In this document: piece after piece, positions 1 through 8,982 of the stretch
How positions within the stretch are numbered: position 1 is the first letter of the stretch
Layout of the letters: each line of letters opens with the position of its first letter
Source of the DNA: a virus
IMG/VR virus record: IMGVR_UViG_3300036766_000416
Location: 114,610 to 178,609 of that record
Length of the DNA: 64,000 nucleotides
Strand: one strand, 5' to 3'
Position numbers and translations under genes: made by a program
Notes under the pieces: generated by a model
The model's database searches: none
Told to the model about the DNA's origin: nothing
Seen by the model: only the letters and a program-made list of their open reading frames with translations

Positions 1-20
1 ACAGAGTGACATAGGGTGGC

Positions 21-1178
21 ATGATGAAAAGTTGGCAATGTGGTTTCGAAATTGATGAACTGAAAACCTTGGAGGCCTTCTACGAGCCATACAATCGCTA
101 TGCCCTGTCACCGTTCGGAAAATTTAAGAAGAATGACATCGCCACCAAGCTGGACAACAAGGCCTTCAACCAGGTCAACGACCGAGACGGGCACGTCGAG
201 GCAGCTTGGGTGCGTGAAAGGTCAAAGGTACCCAGCAAGATCACGATGCACGGCAAAACCATCATTGGTGAGAAACTCAAGGGTGACGTGACCCTTTCAA
301 GACTCTGTGGTGACCCAGAGACCTTAGAGACCTCACTGATGCATGAGGGGTACACGATGGACAACTGCTGGCTCCTGTCCTACGGTGGGGACACCGCGAT
401 CTGCCGGCTCGCTGAACGCCTGGGGTTCAAGAAAATTGGCTACAAGGTCACCTCGTTTGCAGAGATCATGGCGGTCTATTTTCGGGACAGTGACCTCAGT
501 TTGGCACCCAGGAACCACCCAGTGGTGAACAAGGCTGACTTGGTGGGTATGGCAAAGATTGCGAGCATAGGGTCCACGTTGCCCTTGTTGATTCTGCAGA
601 AAATCCAACTCAAAGGTCTCCAATACACCAATCACTACAGCAACTACAACACCAAGAATGCCTGGTCTGCATTGGCCCTTCGAGGTTACTCAGCGGACGC
701 CGCGTTCATCACGAAGCCCGCTGAGATGAATGACAAGTGGCATGAGGCCCACACACACGAACACTTCGAACTTCAAGATACCCCACTCTACGCACAGTTC
801 CCCGAAGTCAGAAAACTACTTACGTTTTTAGACGGGGAGTGCCACCGAGTCAGATTTATGCGTCTCGCCCCTGGTGGGGGAGAACTTACTCGTCATACAG
901 ACCAGGTAGACCCCGACGCTGGCAACTCACTAGGCGCGCTGGCTCGCTTGCACTTCCCTCTCAAAACCAACAAGGACGTCCTATTCAGCACATGGAATGG
1001 TGACGACCAAGAGGAACGCTATCACTTTGGATTCGGTGAGTGTTGGGTCATTGATACTCGGAAACCTCATATGGCTGTCAATGGGGGCACAGAGGAACGG
1101 ATACACCTCGTGGTTGACGTGATTGTGACACCTAAAATCGAACGCATGATCACCGAAGGACTCTCTATTCGAGCCTAA
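21..1178 (+). CDS. 2OG-Fe(II) oxygenase (Asp/Asn hydroxylase-like) with possible GNAT-like N-terminus
   Basis: The C-terminal half resembles aspartyl/asparaginyl beta-hydroxylase-type 2-oxoglutarate dioxygenases: an HTD iron-binding pair at about residues 291-293, a second histidine at about 349 (KPHMAVNGG) and an arginine at about 360 that could bind 2-oxoglutarate. The first ~155 residues end in a segment (RLGFKKIGYKV) typical of the last strands of GNAT acyltransferases, so this may be a two-domain enzyme; the GNAT assignment is weak. ATG at 21 and 24 follow an AGGGTGG ribosome site. It heads a block of DNA-modification-like genes, so the substrate could be DNA, protein or a small molecule. 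The sequence does not decide. Confidence 0.6.
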   Translation: MMKSWQCGFEIDELKTLEAFYEPYNRYALSPFGKFKKNDIATKLDNKAFNQVNDRDGHVEAAWVRERSKVPSKITMHGKTIIGEKLKGDVTLSRLCGDPETLETSLMHEGYTMDNCWLLSYGGDTAICRLAERLGFKKIGYKVTSFAEIMAVYFRDSDLSLAPRNHPVVNKADLVGMAKIASIGSTLPLLILQKIQLKGLQYTNHYSNYNTKNAWSALALRGYSADAAFITKPAEMNDKWHEAHTHEHFELQDTPLYAQFPEVRKLLTFLDGECHRVRFMRLAPGGGELTRHTDQVDPDAGNSLGALARLHFPLKTNKDVLFSTWNGDDQEERYHFGFGECWVIDTRKPHMAVNGGTEERIHLVVDVIVTPKIERMITEGLSIRA

Positions 1179-1196
1179 TCAACCACTTAGCACCCC

Positions 1197-1225
1197 TTGA
1201 CACCTGGACCTGGTTGTGATACCCT
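1197..1225 (+). promoter_or_regulatory. sigma70-type promoter (TTGACA / 17 nt / TACCCT)
   Basis: TTGACA at 1197-1202, a 17-nt spacer and TACCCT at 1220-1225 preceded by TGA (extended -10). Only four bases separate the -10 box from an ATG at 1230, so the transcript would have little or no leader. The same design recurs at 8948, 9243, 11879 and 22294. Confidence 0.6.
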
Positions 1226-1229
1226 TAGT

Positions 1230-1268
1230 ATGACAGTTGAAGAAACACCAGGAGCCTTTATATTATGA
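1230..1268 (+). CDS. 12-codon leader mini-ORF coupled to the helicase-methyltransferase
   Basis: ATG at 1230 opens a 12-residue frame (MTVEETPGAFIL) whose TGA stop overlaps the ATG of the next gene as ATGA. It begins within a few bases of the predicted transcription start. This suggests leaderless translation of a short peptide followed by re-initiation on the main gene, which also has a GGAG about 11 bases upstream. Coding status is inferred from architecture only. Confidence 0.4.
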   Translation: MTVEETPGAFIL

Positions 1269-4200
1269 GTACCCTCAGCAAACTTACAAAGATTGTCAGA
1301 CACAATTACAAAAAGTCTCTGGCCAGGGAACCCAAGGTTCTTCTCTATGTCTATCAGATGATGGACCACAAACCCCTGAATTCTGCCGACGGGATATACA
1401 GTCTCAAGGTGGGGGACCATTGGTGTATCTTCAGGGACATTTATGCGGCCGCCAAAAGGCGAATTCGAGAGGGGTTGGGGTGCCACAAAGCTGCCCTGGA
1501 TGACGGTCGAATCAAGATTCTCGCAGTATTCGATGTGACTGTGTATGCCAAGCACCACAAGAAATATAAAAAACATGGCAAGATCGACCTCAATGTTCAC
1601 AAAGTTATTCCAGGTCACTATCGAGATGACAATTTCCATGTCAACGATATTGGTGAAGTTCTAGCTCTCATCACCAAAGAAATCAACCGCTATTCGACAG
1701 CACAACAGAAGGACACCCTCAAACTCAGCCCTCTCCAACACGATCTGCTCAGAGATTCCATTGTGGCCTACAAGGCAGGGAAACTCCGACAGTTGTTCGC
1801 CGCGGCAGCACGAATCGGAAAAACCTGTATGGCTCTGGCTCTCATGCGGGAACTGAACCTTCCGTTTATGGTGTTCGCCAGCTACGTCACGACTTCACTC
1901 AATTCGATGATTCAGGATGCCGCAAAGTTCGCGCAATTCCACAACATCCTTGTGGTCGATACGCGAAAAAATGACTACCAACAACTCATTAGTGAAGGTC
2001 TTGCGGCGGGTAAGCAAATCGTGGCGCTCCTGAGTATGTGCAATGGTGATGATCGACAGGAACGCATCGACTTTCTCTTCAAGCTGAACCTTCTTCAAAC
2101 GTTGGTGGTCGACGAGGCAGACTATGGGTCACATCAACCGACGCAAACCGAACCACTTCAAGCAGCGGTCTCTGTAAACGAATTGGTGATCCTGATGTCA
2201 GGGACCAATCCAGAACGGTCTATGAGTACCTGGAAAATCGACTTCCAGCGACACATCAGTAATCAAGACATGCAAGTGGCCAGAGGGCTGTACCTCAGAG
2301 GTGAGTACAAACAGTCACCGAGCAAGATGCTCTTCTTCAAGAAGGACTACAGCATTCTCGGCGCGGTTGTTCCGGCTCGCTACTACCAAATGACCCTCAA
2401 GAAACTTCAGGACCTCGCCAAACTCCAGCACCCAGAGGCCTTCACGGATGATGAACTGTGGGGTTCGTGGATCAAGTGGATGAAGAACCCAGCGAAGGCC
2501 AGTGGCCCACTGTCCATGTTCTTTGAGTCAGTCTTTGAGGGCAAGTGGAACCTCGAAGAAGTCAACACCAGGTATCAGTTTAGTATCACCCCAGGTGGAC
2601 AACAAGTGGTGATGGTCTGGCTGCCTTCCTGCACCGAGACCGAGAAGATGAACTTGTTCGCTGAGATTGCTCAAAAAAGTCTCAAAAACTGGGACGTGAT
2701 TCCGCTCTCTGGTGGAGTGACGACCCCCGATGGCACCAGGATGACAGGCGCGAAGGCTGAACGCCATGTGAATGAACGTATTGCCTCAGCCAAATTCAAT
2801 GGCAACCGCAACGTCATGATCATCTCAGCGATCATGGGTGCCCGCTCATTCGGGATCAAGGAAATCACTGAGGTCTATCTGTGCTACGATGAGGGAGCGG
2901 TGGGTTCGACGATTCAGAAAATGTCACGAGCCCTCACACCGTTCTTCGACGGGACTGAGAAACTTGCTCGCATTGTCTCGTGCAGCTTCGACCCTAACCG
3001 TGACGAGAAATTCGACCCACTGGTCCTTGAGTGTGCCAAGCACACCAAGGCTCTGTATGGGATACCCCTGGTCAAGGCCATCAAACTCGTGCTACGCACG
3101 TCAGACTTCTTTGTGATGACCCAGGATGGACCGAAACCCTATGAAATCTCCGCGTACCTTGAGGGTGTGTTGGCCCGCAAGAGTACCGCGCGGGTGTTCG
3201 GGAAAATTTTCAAGCTGGAAAACATTCCCACTGACCTGTTGGAGTCTATCGCCAGGGTCTCTGGAAAAATCGGCAAGACCACGAAACAAGAAGTTGCTCA
3301 ACGAGGCAAGACGCTCGCTGAGGTCCTCAAGAAATCACCAGGAACCAAGAATACTCCGGCTCAAGACAAAATCTGGAAAGACATCCACAACGGCCTGGTC
3401 TACATCGCGTCCAACATCGATTGGATCATGTGCTTCGGTCGCCGTGGGGCCTCATTGGTGGAGTGCCTGGACATTCTCGATAAGGAAACTCAGAGGACCC
3501 GGGATGGCCTCGCTGAGGATTATGGTATCCCCTATGCGGACCTCGCACGATTGCTTCGGTGCGACGTGAGTAGCCATGACCTCCTGGAGTTGGAGTCCTA
3601 CGCGGGCACTGGGACCGCTAGCAACCGCACAAAATTTTCTATCGACCCAGTGGTGATGGAGATGTTGGCGATCATTCCTGAGAAGGATTGGCAGTCGTCT
3701 ACCAAGACCTTTGCGGACCTGGCGATGGCAGGAGGTCAGTTTATTGTTGGGCTGGTGCGAATGCTGAGAACCTACGGACACTCAGACGAGAACATCAGGA
3801 GTCGTGTGTTCGGATTCGACACCTGCAAGCACAGAATTCTCGCTGCTAAATACCACTGTCCAGACCTCATCGGAACCTTTGAGGTCAAAACAATCGAGGA
3901 GTTGATGAAGATGACCCAGAAATTTGACGTGATCGTTGGGAACCCACCGTTTCAACAAAATAGCAAAATCGCAAAAGACAGCGGCACCAATAAACTCTGG
4001 AATAAATTTACAAAACTCGCTATCGATCTTTCACCGGGGGGATATGTGACATACATCACCCCCCAATCATGGTTGGTGGGAAACAGGACATTCGACCTGC
4101 TCACCAGTAAGAAATCAATAAGTGTTAATACCGAAATCTCTCATTATTTTCAGGGTGTTAATAGTTCTTTCTGCTCGTGGGTTCTGTCAAACAAAGACAA

Positions 4201-4795
4201 GGACGACGCAGAAACTGGGAAGATATTTGTGAACGGCAAACCACTTGACAGTTCCCTAGGTTTGATACCCAAAGACAGATCACACAACGGTCTTTCTTTA
4301 GTTGCTAAGTTTTTTTCAAAGAAAGATAAATTTTCATTCGACCGACTTTATAATCATGGATCAACAGCCATTAAAAACGACCCAACACTACTAGGCAAAA
4401 AAAGTCAACGATACCAACACCCAATTACATTCACCGCCTCAAAACAAGGCATTGCGTGGAGTCGCATACCAAGCCCAGTGCAGGGGAAAAAGAAAGTGAT
4501 TATATTTCGTAGCGCCCCTATAAAACCCACGTATTCAACTAATGGTGTTGGTGCTGACGCCTTCTTTAAGTTAGTGACCTCGAAAGAGGAAGGAAAGAAT
4601 ATGGTTGAAATTTTCAACTCAAAACTCTACTCATACATTTTCAAAACCACACTCTATAGTGGATTTTTCTCTATGTCAGTGTTTAACCACATTCCCTATC
4701 TCGATTACACCAGGTCCTGGAGTGACGCTGAAATCTATGAGCACTTCAACATCACCAAGAAAGAGCAAGCACACATTGAAGCCTACCTTGCGTGA
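1265..4795 (+). CDS. Fused SF2 helicase / N6-adenine methyltransferase (Type ISP restriction enzyme-like)
   Basis: A 1176-residue protein. After an unassigned N-terminal ~150 residues come SF2 helicase motifs: Walker A-like RIGKTC at about 182, a DEAD box (VVDEADYG) at about 282, and motifs V/VI near 525-560 (IQKMSRALT). These are followed by an adenine methyltransferase with motif I-like DLAMAGGQF at about 818 and the catalytic NPPF motif at about 892, then a C-terminal region suited to target recognition. The order helicase-methyltransferase-TRD matches single-chain Type ISP enzymes such as LlaGI/LlaBIII, which are longer and carry an Mrr-type nuclease at the N-terminus. No clear PD-(D/E)XK site is visible here, so it may be a nuclease-less modification or anti-restriction protein. 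Confidence 0.75.
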   Translation: MSTLSKLTKIVRHNYKKSLAREPKVLLYVYQMMDHKPLNSADGIYSLKVGDHWCIFRDIYAAAKRRIREGLGCHKAALDDGRIKILAVFDVTVYAKHHKKYKKHGKIDLNVHKVIPGHYRDDNFHVNDIGEVLALITKEINRYSTAQQKDTLKLSPLQHDLLRDSIVAYKAGKLRQLFAAAARIGKTCMALALMRELNLPFMVFASYVTTSLNSMIQDAAKFAQFHNILVVDTRKNDYQQLISEGLAAGKQIVALLSMCNGDDRQERIDFLFKLNLLQTLVVDEADYGSHQPTQTEPLQAAVSVNELVILMSGTNPERSMSTWKIDFQRHISNQDMQVARGLYLRGEYKQSPSKMLFFKKDYSILGAVVPARYYQMTLKKLQDLAKLQHPEAFTDDELWGSWIKWMKNPAKASGPLSMFFESVFEGKWNLEEVNTRYQFSITPGGQQVVMVWLPSCTETEKMNLFAEIAQKSLKNWDVIPLSGGVTTPDGTRMTGAKAERHVNERIASAKFNGNRNVMIISAIMGARSFGIKEITEVYLCYDEGAVGSTIQKMSRALTPFFDGTEKLARIVSCSFDPNRDEKFDPLVLECAKHTKALYGIPLVKAIKLVLRTSDFFVMTQDGPKPYEISAYLEGVLARKSTARVFGKIFKLENIPTDLLESIARVSGKIGKTTKQEVAQRGKTLAEVLKKSPGTKNTPAQDKIWKDIHNGLVYIASNIDWIMCFGRRGASLVECLDILDKETQRTRDGLAEDYGIPYADLARLLRCDVSSHDLLELESYAGTGTASNRTKFSIDPVVMEMLAIIPEKDWQSSTKTFADLAMAGGQFIVGLVRMLRTYGHSDENIRSRVFGFDTCKHRILAAKYHCPDLIGTFEVKTIEELMKMTQKFDVIVGNPPFQQNSKIAKDSGTNKLWNKFTKLAIDLSPGGYVTYITPQSWLVGNRTFDLLTSKKSISVNTEISHYFQGVNSSFCSWVLSNKDKDDAETGKIFVNGKPLDSSLGLIPKDRSHNGLSLVAKFFSKKDKFSFDRLYNHGSTAIKNDPTLLGKKSQRYQHPITFTASKQGIAWSRIPSPVQGKKKVIIFRSAPIKPTYSTNGVGADAFFKLVTSKEEGKNMVEIFNSKLYSYIFKTTLYSGFFSMSVFNHIPYLDYTRSWSDAEIYEHFNITKKEQAHIEAYLA

Positions 4796-4796
4796 A

Positions 4797-5216
4797 GTGA
4801 TTGAACACGTTCGCAACAGGTCCTACATGTCAGGGGTCCAACGGGATGCCCTGCGCGTCAAGGCCACTGGTGAAATCTTCACACCGACACCACTGGTCCA
4901 GGAACTTCTGGACCAACTCCCCACTGAGGTGTTCAGTGAGCCCTCCGAGACCTTCCTAGACCCTTCCTGTGGTGACGGACAGTTTCTCGGCGAGGTCCTG
5001 ATCCGCAAAATGGAGCATGGTAGCACGTTCGCTGAGGCCCTCAACACGATCTATGGTGTCGAACTGATGCCCGACAACAGGGCCCTCTGTGTTGAACGGC
5101 TCCTGTGTGGTCACGAAGAATACCGGGACCTCGTGGAGTCGCACATCGTCTGCGCTGATGCCTTGAGCTATGATTACTCGTTCGGTAAACCTGTGGGTCT
5201 GGAGAACCTGTGCTGA
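4797..5216 (+). CDS. N6-adenine DNA methyltransferase, motif I fragment
   Basis: The protein contains the SAM-binding motif I (FLDPSCGDGQFLGEVL) at about residues 53-68, preceded by GEIFTPTPLVQELL, typical of the N-terminus of gamma-class adenine methyltransferases. It stops after ...PVGLENLC, just where the NPPF catalytic motif should follow; that motif begins the next frame. GTG 4797 follows the previous stop directly; TTG 4788 and ATG 4827 are alternatives. Together with the next ORF it makes one complete methyltransferase in two frames. Confidence 0.75.
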   Translation: MIEHVRNRSYMSGVQRDALRVKATGEIFTPTPLVQELLDQLPTEVFSEPSETFLDPSCGDGQFLGEVLIRKMEHGSTFAEALNTIYGVELMPDNRALCVERLLCGHEEYRDLVESHIVCADALSYDYSFGKPVGLENLC

Positions 5217-5785
5217 TCATTGGGAACCCTCCATTCGGCAAGAGGGCCTCTCTGGCGATAGAGTTTTTCAATCGAGCCACCCGGCTCTCCGATGTGATTG
5301 CGTTCGTGGTGCCAGTACAGTTCAGGAAGTGGTCGGTTCAGTCCAAACTCAACCCGGAAATGCGACTGGTCCTAGACAAGGATGTTCCTGAACACACCTT
5401 CGACGGGATACGCTGCTGTTTGCAAATCTGGAAACGGGGAGGGTCGGGTCCCGATCTACGACTGAAAGCGGCACCCACGATCACCCACAAAGACTTTTTC
5501 ATGTGGCAGTATAATAATACAGAAAAGGCCAAGCGAGTGTTCGGCATCACGTTCGATTTCGCGGTACCCCGTCAAGGGTACGCAGATTACACCAGGCGTG
5601 AGACAGACTACAGGGCCTGTGAACTGACAACCCAATGGATACTCTTTCGAGCACCCAATCCAGTGGTCTTGTCGAGACTCAAGCAATTAGATTTTGAGGC
5701 ACTTGCAAAGAAGAATACGACGATCCCTGGGTTCGGCAAAGCAGACGTGGTGAGATTGTATCATGAGGTGTATGGTGACAACTGA
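5210..5785 (+). CDS. N6-adenine DNA methyltransferase, motif IV fragment
   Basis: It begins LIIGNPPFG, catalytic motif IV, and continues as the C-terminal half of an adenine methyltransferase (191 aa). It starts at GTG 5210, seven bases before the end of the upstream stop codon, with GGAG 5-6 bases upstream, so translation by re-initiation is plausible. A -1 shift at the junction would give one continuous enzyme. Either this is a two-subunit enzyme, a recoded gene, or a recent frameshift. Confidence 0.7.
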   Translation: MLIIGNPPFGKRASLAIEFFNRATRLSDVIAFVVPVQFRKWSVQSKLNPEMRLVLDKDVPEHTFDGIRCCLQIWKRGGSGPDLRLKAAPTITHKDFFMWQYNNTEKAKRVFGITFDFAVPRQGYADYTRRETDYRACELTTQWILFRAPNPVVLSRLKQLDFEALAKKNTTIPGFGKADVVRLYHEVYGDN

Positions 5786-6692
5786 ACGAGACATCGATCA
5801 CGCGCTAGACCTGATTACCCCGGTCCAGTTCGACCAGGGTCTCTATTGGAAACGCGACGACCACTTCCAACCTTTCGGGCCCCTACATGTCAATGGCGGA
5901 AAAGTCCGACAGGCGATCATGGTCTTTCGGTCCAAGCTGGAAGAGCTTCGTGACCCTGAGTGCTACGACAATGGCGTGGTCACCGCCGCCTCAGTGTACT
6001 CCCCACAATCCGCCAACATCGCCAAGGTCGCGCAGCACTATGGGGTGAAGTGTATCTCGACAGTAGGGGGAACCACTGAAGCAGGACTCCGTAAGCACCA
6101 TATGATGCGGCTCACGCGGCACTACGGGTCCGAGATTCGTATTGTCGCAGGGCACGGCATGACCGCGGTGATCCACAGCCGGATGCACGACATTGCGAAG
6201 CAGCTTCGGTACCTCCCAATCGAAATGGGTGAACTGATGGAGGAGAACCCCACTGCAATCTTTGAGTCAACCGCTCGCCAAGTCCAGAACCTACCCGATG
6301 ACCTGGACAACCTCATCGTGCCCACTGGTGTTGCCATCCAGTTGACGGGTATCCTGCGGGGCCTCAGGGAGTTTGACAAAAAAGTTGGACGGGTCGTGTG
6401 TGTCTGTGTGGGACCGACCAGAGAGAAGCAACTGAGCCACTACCTCCGTGACATTTACAAGGAAGAGGTCTCGCGGTACCACAGTGTCGAGATGGTTGCC
6501 CACAAGGCTCCGTATTCGAAACCCTACGAGGTCAAGGTCAACGGTGAGCATATCGATGACCTCTATGAGGGCAAGGCCTTTGACTGGATGACCAAGAACG
6601 TGGATTACCGTAACCAGAAAACCTGCTTCTGGGTCGTCGGCAAGAGGCCTAGAGTGACCGATGTTGATACCATCATCCAGGACATGCTATGA
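5763..6692 (+). CDS. PLP-dependent enzyme, fold type II (ACC deaminase / D-cysteine desulfhydrase-like)
   Basis: The start resembles tryptophan-synthase-beta-fold PLP enzymes: YWKRDDHFQPFG, then GGKVRQ, where the lysine at about residue 46 fits the Schiff-base position. VTAASVYSPQSANIAKVAQHYG fits the substrate/cofactor loop and PTGVAIQLTGILRGL a phosphate-binding glycine loop. Such enzymes eliminate from or deaminate small amino acids. In a phage, between DNA methyltransferases, one possible role is base hypermodification. The start overlaps the upstream gene by 23 bases (ATG 5772 is an alternative) and the end overlaps the next gene by 4. Confidence 0.65.
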   Translation: MRCMVTTERDIDHALDLITPVQFDQGLYWKRDDHFQPFGPLHVNGGKVRQAIMVFRSKLEELRDPECYDNGVVTAASVYSPQSANIAKVAQHYGVKCISTVGGTTEAGLRKHHMMRLTRHYGSEIRIVAGHGMTAVIHSRMHDIAKQLRYLPIEMGELMEENPTAIFESTARQVQNLPDDLDNLIVPTGVAIQLTGILRGLREFDKKVGRVVCVCVGPTREKQLSHYLRDIYKEEVSRYHSVEMVAHKAPYSKPYEVKVNGEHIDDLYEGKAFDWMTKNVDYRNQKTCFWVVGKRPRVTDVDTIIQDML

Positions 6693-8269
6693 ACTACTTC
6701 TATGAACGGGGCACCGAACTACTCGAATCACCCGTCAACAAAACGTTCGACGAACTGTTGGTCATGAGCACCGAGGAATTTCGACAATGGGTCATCGACC
6801 TTCGCAAGACCGTCGTGTACCTCTGGGATACCAAGGGACAGCCGCCACGGGTGGGCTACGACGAAGCAGGGATCATCAAACAGTTTCGGGAACTAGAGCC
6901 CTTCATCACCGAGACCTTCGAGCAGCTTGACGAGTGCACCGGTGAACGGAACGTGATCCGCAACACCTCGAACCTTGGGAACGCGGTGAACCAGTGGTTT
7001 CCCACGATGATGAAGGTGCGTATCAACTACACGAAGGACGTCGACGCAGGGAAATCTATCTACGATTTTTTCGCTAAGGACTCTTTGCTCGATACGTTCG
7101 TGACCTATGCGTCAAGACATTTTCACAGAGACTCGTTCTACAACTTCTCGCTGACCTTGCAGGCCTCTGACACCACACGGTACGGTCAGGTCCCTGTGGC
7201 GACAACGGGTCTGGAGTGGGTCCGACAATTCGAGACTGATGGGTACCGCAACCGTGGACAGTGGGATTACTGGCTCGAAACGATAGCTGCCACGAAAACT
7301 TATACGGGCTACAACGAAGTTCTCAAAGACCGTCAGTACCTCCAGGTGTCTCAGCAAGAATTGGAGACCCTAGGTGACCTGGTACCCGCCCGATGCACAA
7401 CCAACATCAACAGGTCCAAAGGTGACCTCTGTGCCATCAGGGTCTATGAGACCGGGCAGAAGGTGTTTCCAGTAGGCCTCAAGGCATTCCGTATGAGCTT
7501 CTGCCAGTACGCGGTCCAATGGCCTCCATTGACAGCCAAGCATATCATTGAACGGTTTACAAACGAGTGGAAATCTGAACCCACAATATATTGTTGGGAC
7601 CCTAGTGCTGGGTGGGGCGGGCGATTGCTCGGTGCTTTGGCAGTCGAGGATAAGCGTCACATCACCTATCTGGCCAATGACCCCAACAGCGATCATACAA
7701 CAACTCTAGGGCGGACTAAGTATCACGAGGTATACGACTTCTATTGCCAGCACGTTCCTAAAGGTGGAATTTTTGGTGCGGAGCACACTGAATTCAAATT
7801 TTGGCAACTGGGGTCGGAGCTGATGCACCGTGACCCCGGCTTTTGTGAATATAAAGGAAAAATATCTCTGGTGTTTACCAGCCCACCATATTTTTGCAAA
7901 GAAGCCTACTCGGAGGACCCCTCACAGTCCTACAAGAAATTCTCGCAGTACGATCAGTGGCGCGATGGGTTTCTCAAGAGGACCTTGGAGACTGCTGTTG
8001 AGTGGTTGCGACCCGGTGGGTATCTGGCTTGGAATATAGCGAACGCCACATTTAGCGGAGATAGATTGCCCTTAGAAAATGATTCCAATGTTATCCTAAA
8101 ATCGCTTGGTATGGAGTACGTGCAGGTGCTGAAAATGTCCCTTGCTCAAACCCCGGGCGGCAATAGACTAGACAAAGTTACAGGACTTCCAAAAACAGAG
8201 CATTCCTGCAAAGTGGGAGGGTTGTGGTTGAAATGGGAACCTATTCTAATATGGCGCAAACCGAAATAA
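6689..8269 (+). CDS. DNA methyltransferase (N4/N6-type) with long N-terminal extension
   Basis: The C-terminal half carries SAM-binding motif I (WDPSAGWGGRLLGAL) at about residues 302-316 and catalytic motif IV TSPPYF at about 395-400. TSPPY favours N4-cytosine or N6-adenine aminomethylation. The first ~290 residues have no motif I recognise and could serve target recognition or be a separate domain. The start overlaps the PLP gene by ATGA. The 3' end overlaps a convergent homing-endonuclease gene by 29 bases. Confidence 0.75.
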   Translation: MNYFYERGTELLESPVNKTFDELLVMSTEEFRQWVIDLRKTVVYLWDTKGQPPRVGYDEAGIIKQFRELEPFITETFEQLDECTGERNVIRNTSNLGNAVNQWFPTMMKVRINYTKDVDAGKSIYDFFAKDSLLDTFVTYASRHFHRDSFYNFSLTLQASDTTRYGQVPVATTGLEWVRQFETDGYRNRGQWDYWLETIAATKTYTGYNEVLKDRQYLQVSQQELETLGDLVPARCTTNINRSKGDLCAIRVYETGQKVFPVGLKAFRMSFCQYAVQWPPLTAKHIIERFTNEWKSEPTIYCWDPSAGWGGRLLGALAVEDKRHITYLANDPNSDHTTTLGRTKYHEVYDFYCQHVPKGGIFGAEHTEFKFWQLGSELMHRDPGFCEYKGKISLVFTSPPYFCKEAYSEDPSQSYKKFSQYDQWRDGFLKRTLETAVEWLRPGGYLAWNIANATFSGDRLPLENDSNVILKSLGMEYVQVLKMSLAQTPGGNRLDKVTGLPKTEHSCKVGGLWLKWEPILIWRKPK

Positions 8270-8855
8270 CTTCAGTACATTTCCATCCTTTATGATGCCT
8301 CCTTTCCCCGCGAGATGTTGACCACATGTGGCTAACATTCAGCTTATTGGTTCTACAGAACCCCTTCAGGTTTGTTATTTGAAAAGTACTCCCGGCAGGT
8401 GATGTCACCTCCCAGTGTTTATCTCTCTTTCCGCGTATAACTTCAGCAACTTTCCTAACATGTTCTGGGGATTGTGGACCCGTTTTTATTCCTCTATTCC
8501 AGGGAATTCTTCTCTTGAACCTCGCAATAGTCTCTGGCGAGTGTCTGAAACCAAGTTGTCCCTCTCCGCCGTAGGGCATATTATAGCCCTTGCCAGTAGA
8601 GTAGTGTGAATCATAAAGACGAATAAAATAACCCTCCATAATGTTCAACACAAAATCTTTATCAGGTGACTCATACTCAATAGTCCAATCGAATCCAGAC
8701 GCACCATATTTCTTGATGGCTTGATGAAACACAACCCCCTGAGCTTTTGACTTTGCTTCCCATAGATGGATATACTTTCGTTTAGGCCAAGCAGAGTCGT
8801 ACCCGATATAGACTTTTCCGTTGGTCTTGTTTGTCGCTTTATAAATGACAGGCAT
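8241..8855 (-). CDS. GIY-YIG homing endonuclease (minus strand)
   Basis: The N-terminus has the GIY-YIG pattern in the form VIYKATN...VYIGYDS, followed by the catalytic-helix region. NUMOD3-like SPETIARFKRRIPWNRG and SPEHVRK segments come next, then a C-terminal DNA-binding module (SPAGSTFQITNLKGFCR...HKGWKC) shared with other endonucleases here. It is the only confident gene on this strand and is paralogous to the one at 42871. Confidence 0.85.
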   Translation of the reverse strand: MPVIYKATNKTNGKVYIGYDSAWPKRKYIHLWEAKSKAQGVVFHQAIKKYGASGFDWTIEYESPDKDFVLNIMEGYFIRLYDSHYSTGKGYNMPYGGEGQLGFRHSPETIARFKRRIPWNRGIKTGPQSPEHVRKVAEVIRGKRDKHWEVTSPAGSTFQITNLKGFCRTNKLNVSHMWSTSRGERRHHKGWKCTEVISVCAILE

Positions 8856-8947
8856 AACGTTACTTATACGCGATCCACTGTGACAAAAATCCCACAGTTT
8901 TATAATGCTGGTCTAATCTAATTCTAATCTTCCCGCCCGTTTCCTGC

Positions 8948-8976
8948 TTGACACCCACCCCGGTACATGATACGCT
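8948..8976 (+). promoter_or_regulatory. sigma70-type promoter (TTGACA / 17 nt / TACGCT)
   Basis: TTGACA at 8948-8953, a 17-nt spacer, TGA and TACGCT at 8971-8976. Exactly six bases separate the -10 box from the ATG at 8983, so the start codon would sit at +1 (leaderless mRNA). No Shine-Dalgarno sequence is present. Confidence 0.6.
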
Positions 8977-8982
8977 TAGTGT

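Noticed and set aside
1265-1800. GIY-YIG nuclease domain at the N-terminus of the helicase-methyltransferase
   Set aside because: DGIYSLKVGDHW contains GIY but lacks a matching YIG strand and catalytic Arg/Glu pattern.
8880-8904. Promoter GTGACA...TATAAT upstream of the 87-aa gene
   Set aside because: Spacing is only 15 bases and no start follows. The better-placed TTGACA/TACGCT promoter lies downstream. The CTGTG/CACAG hairpin there is short.
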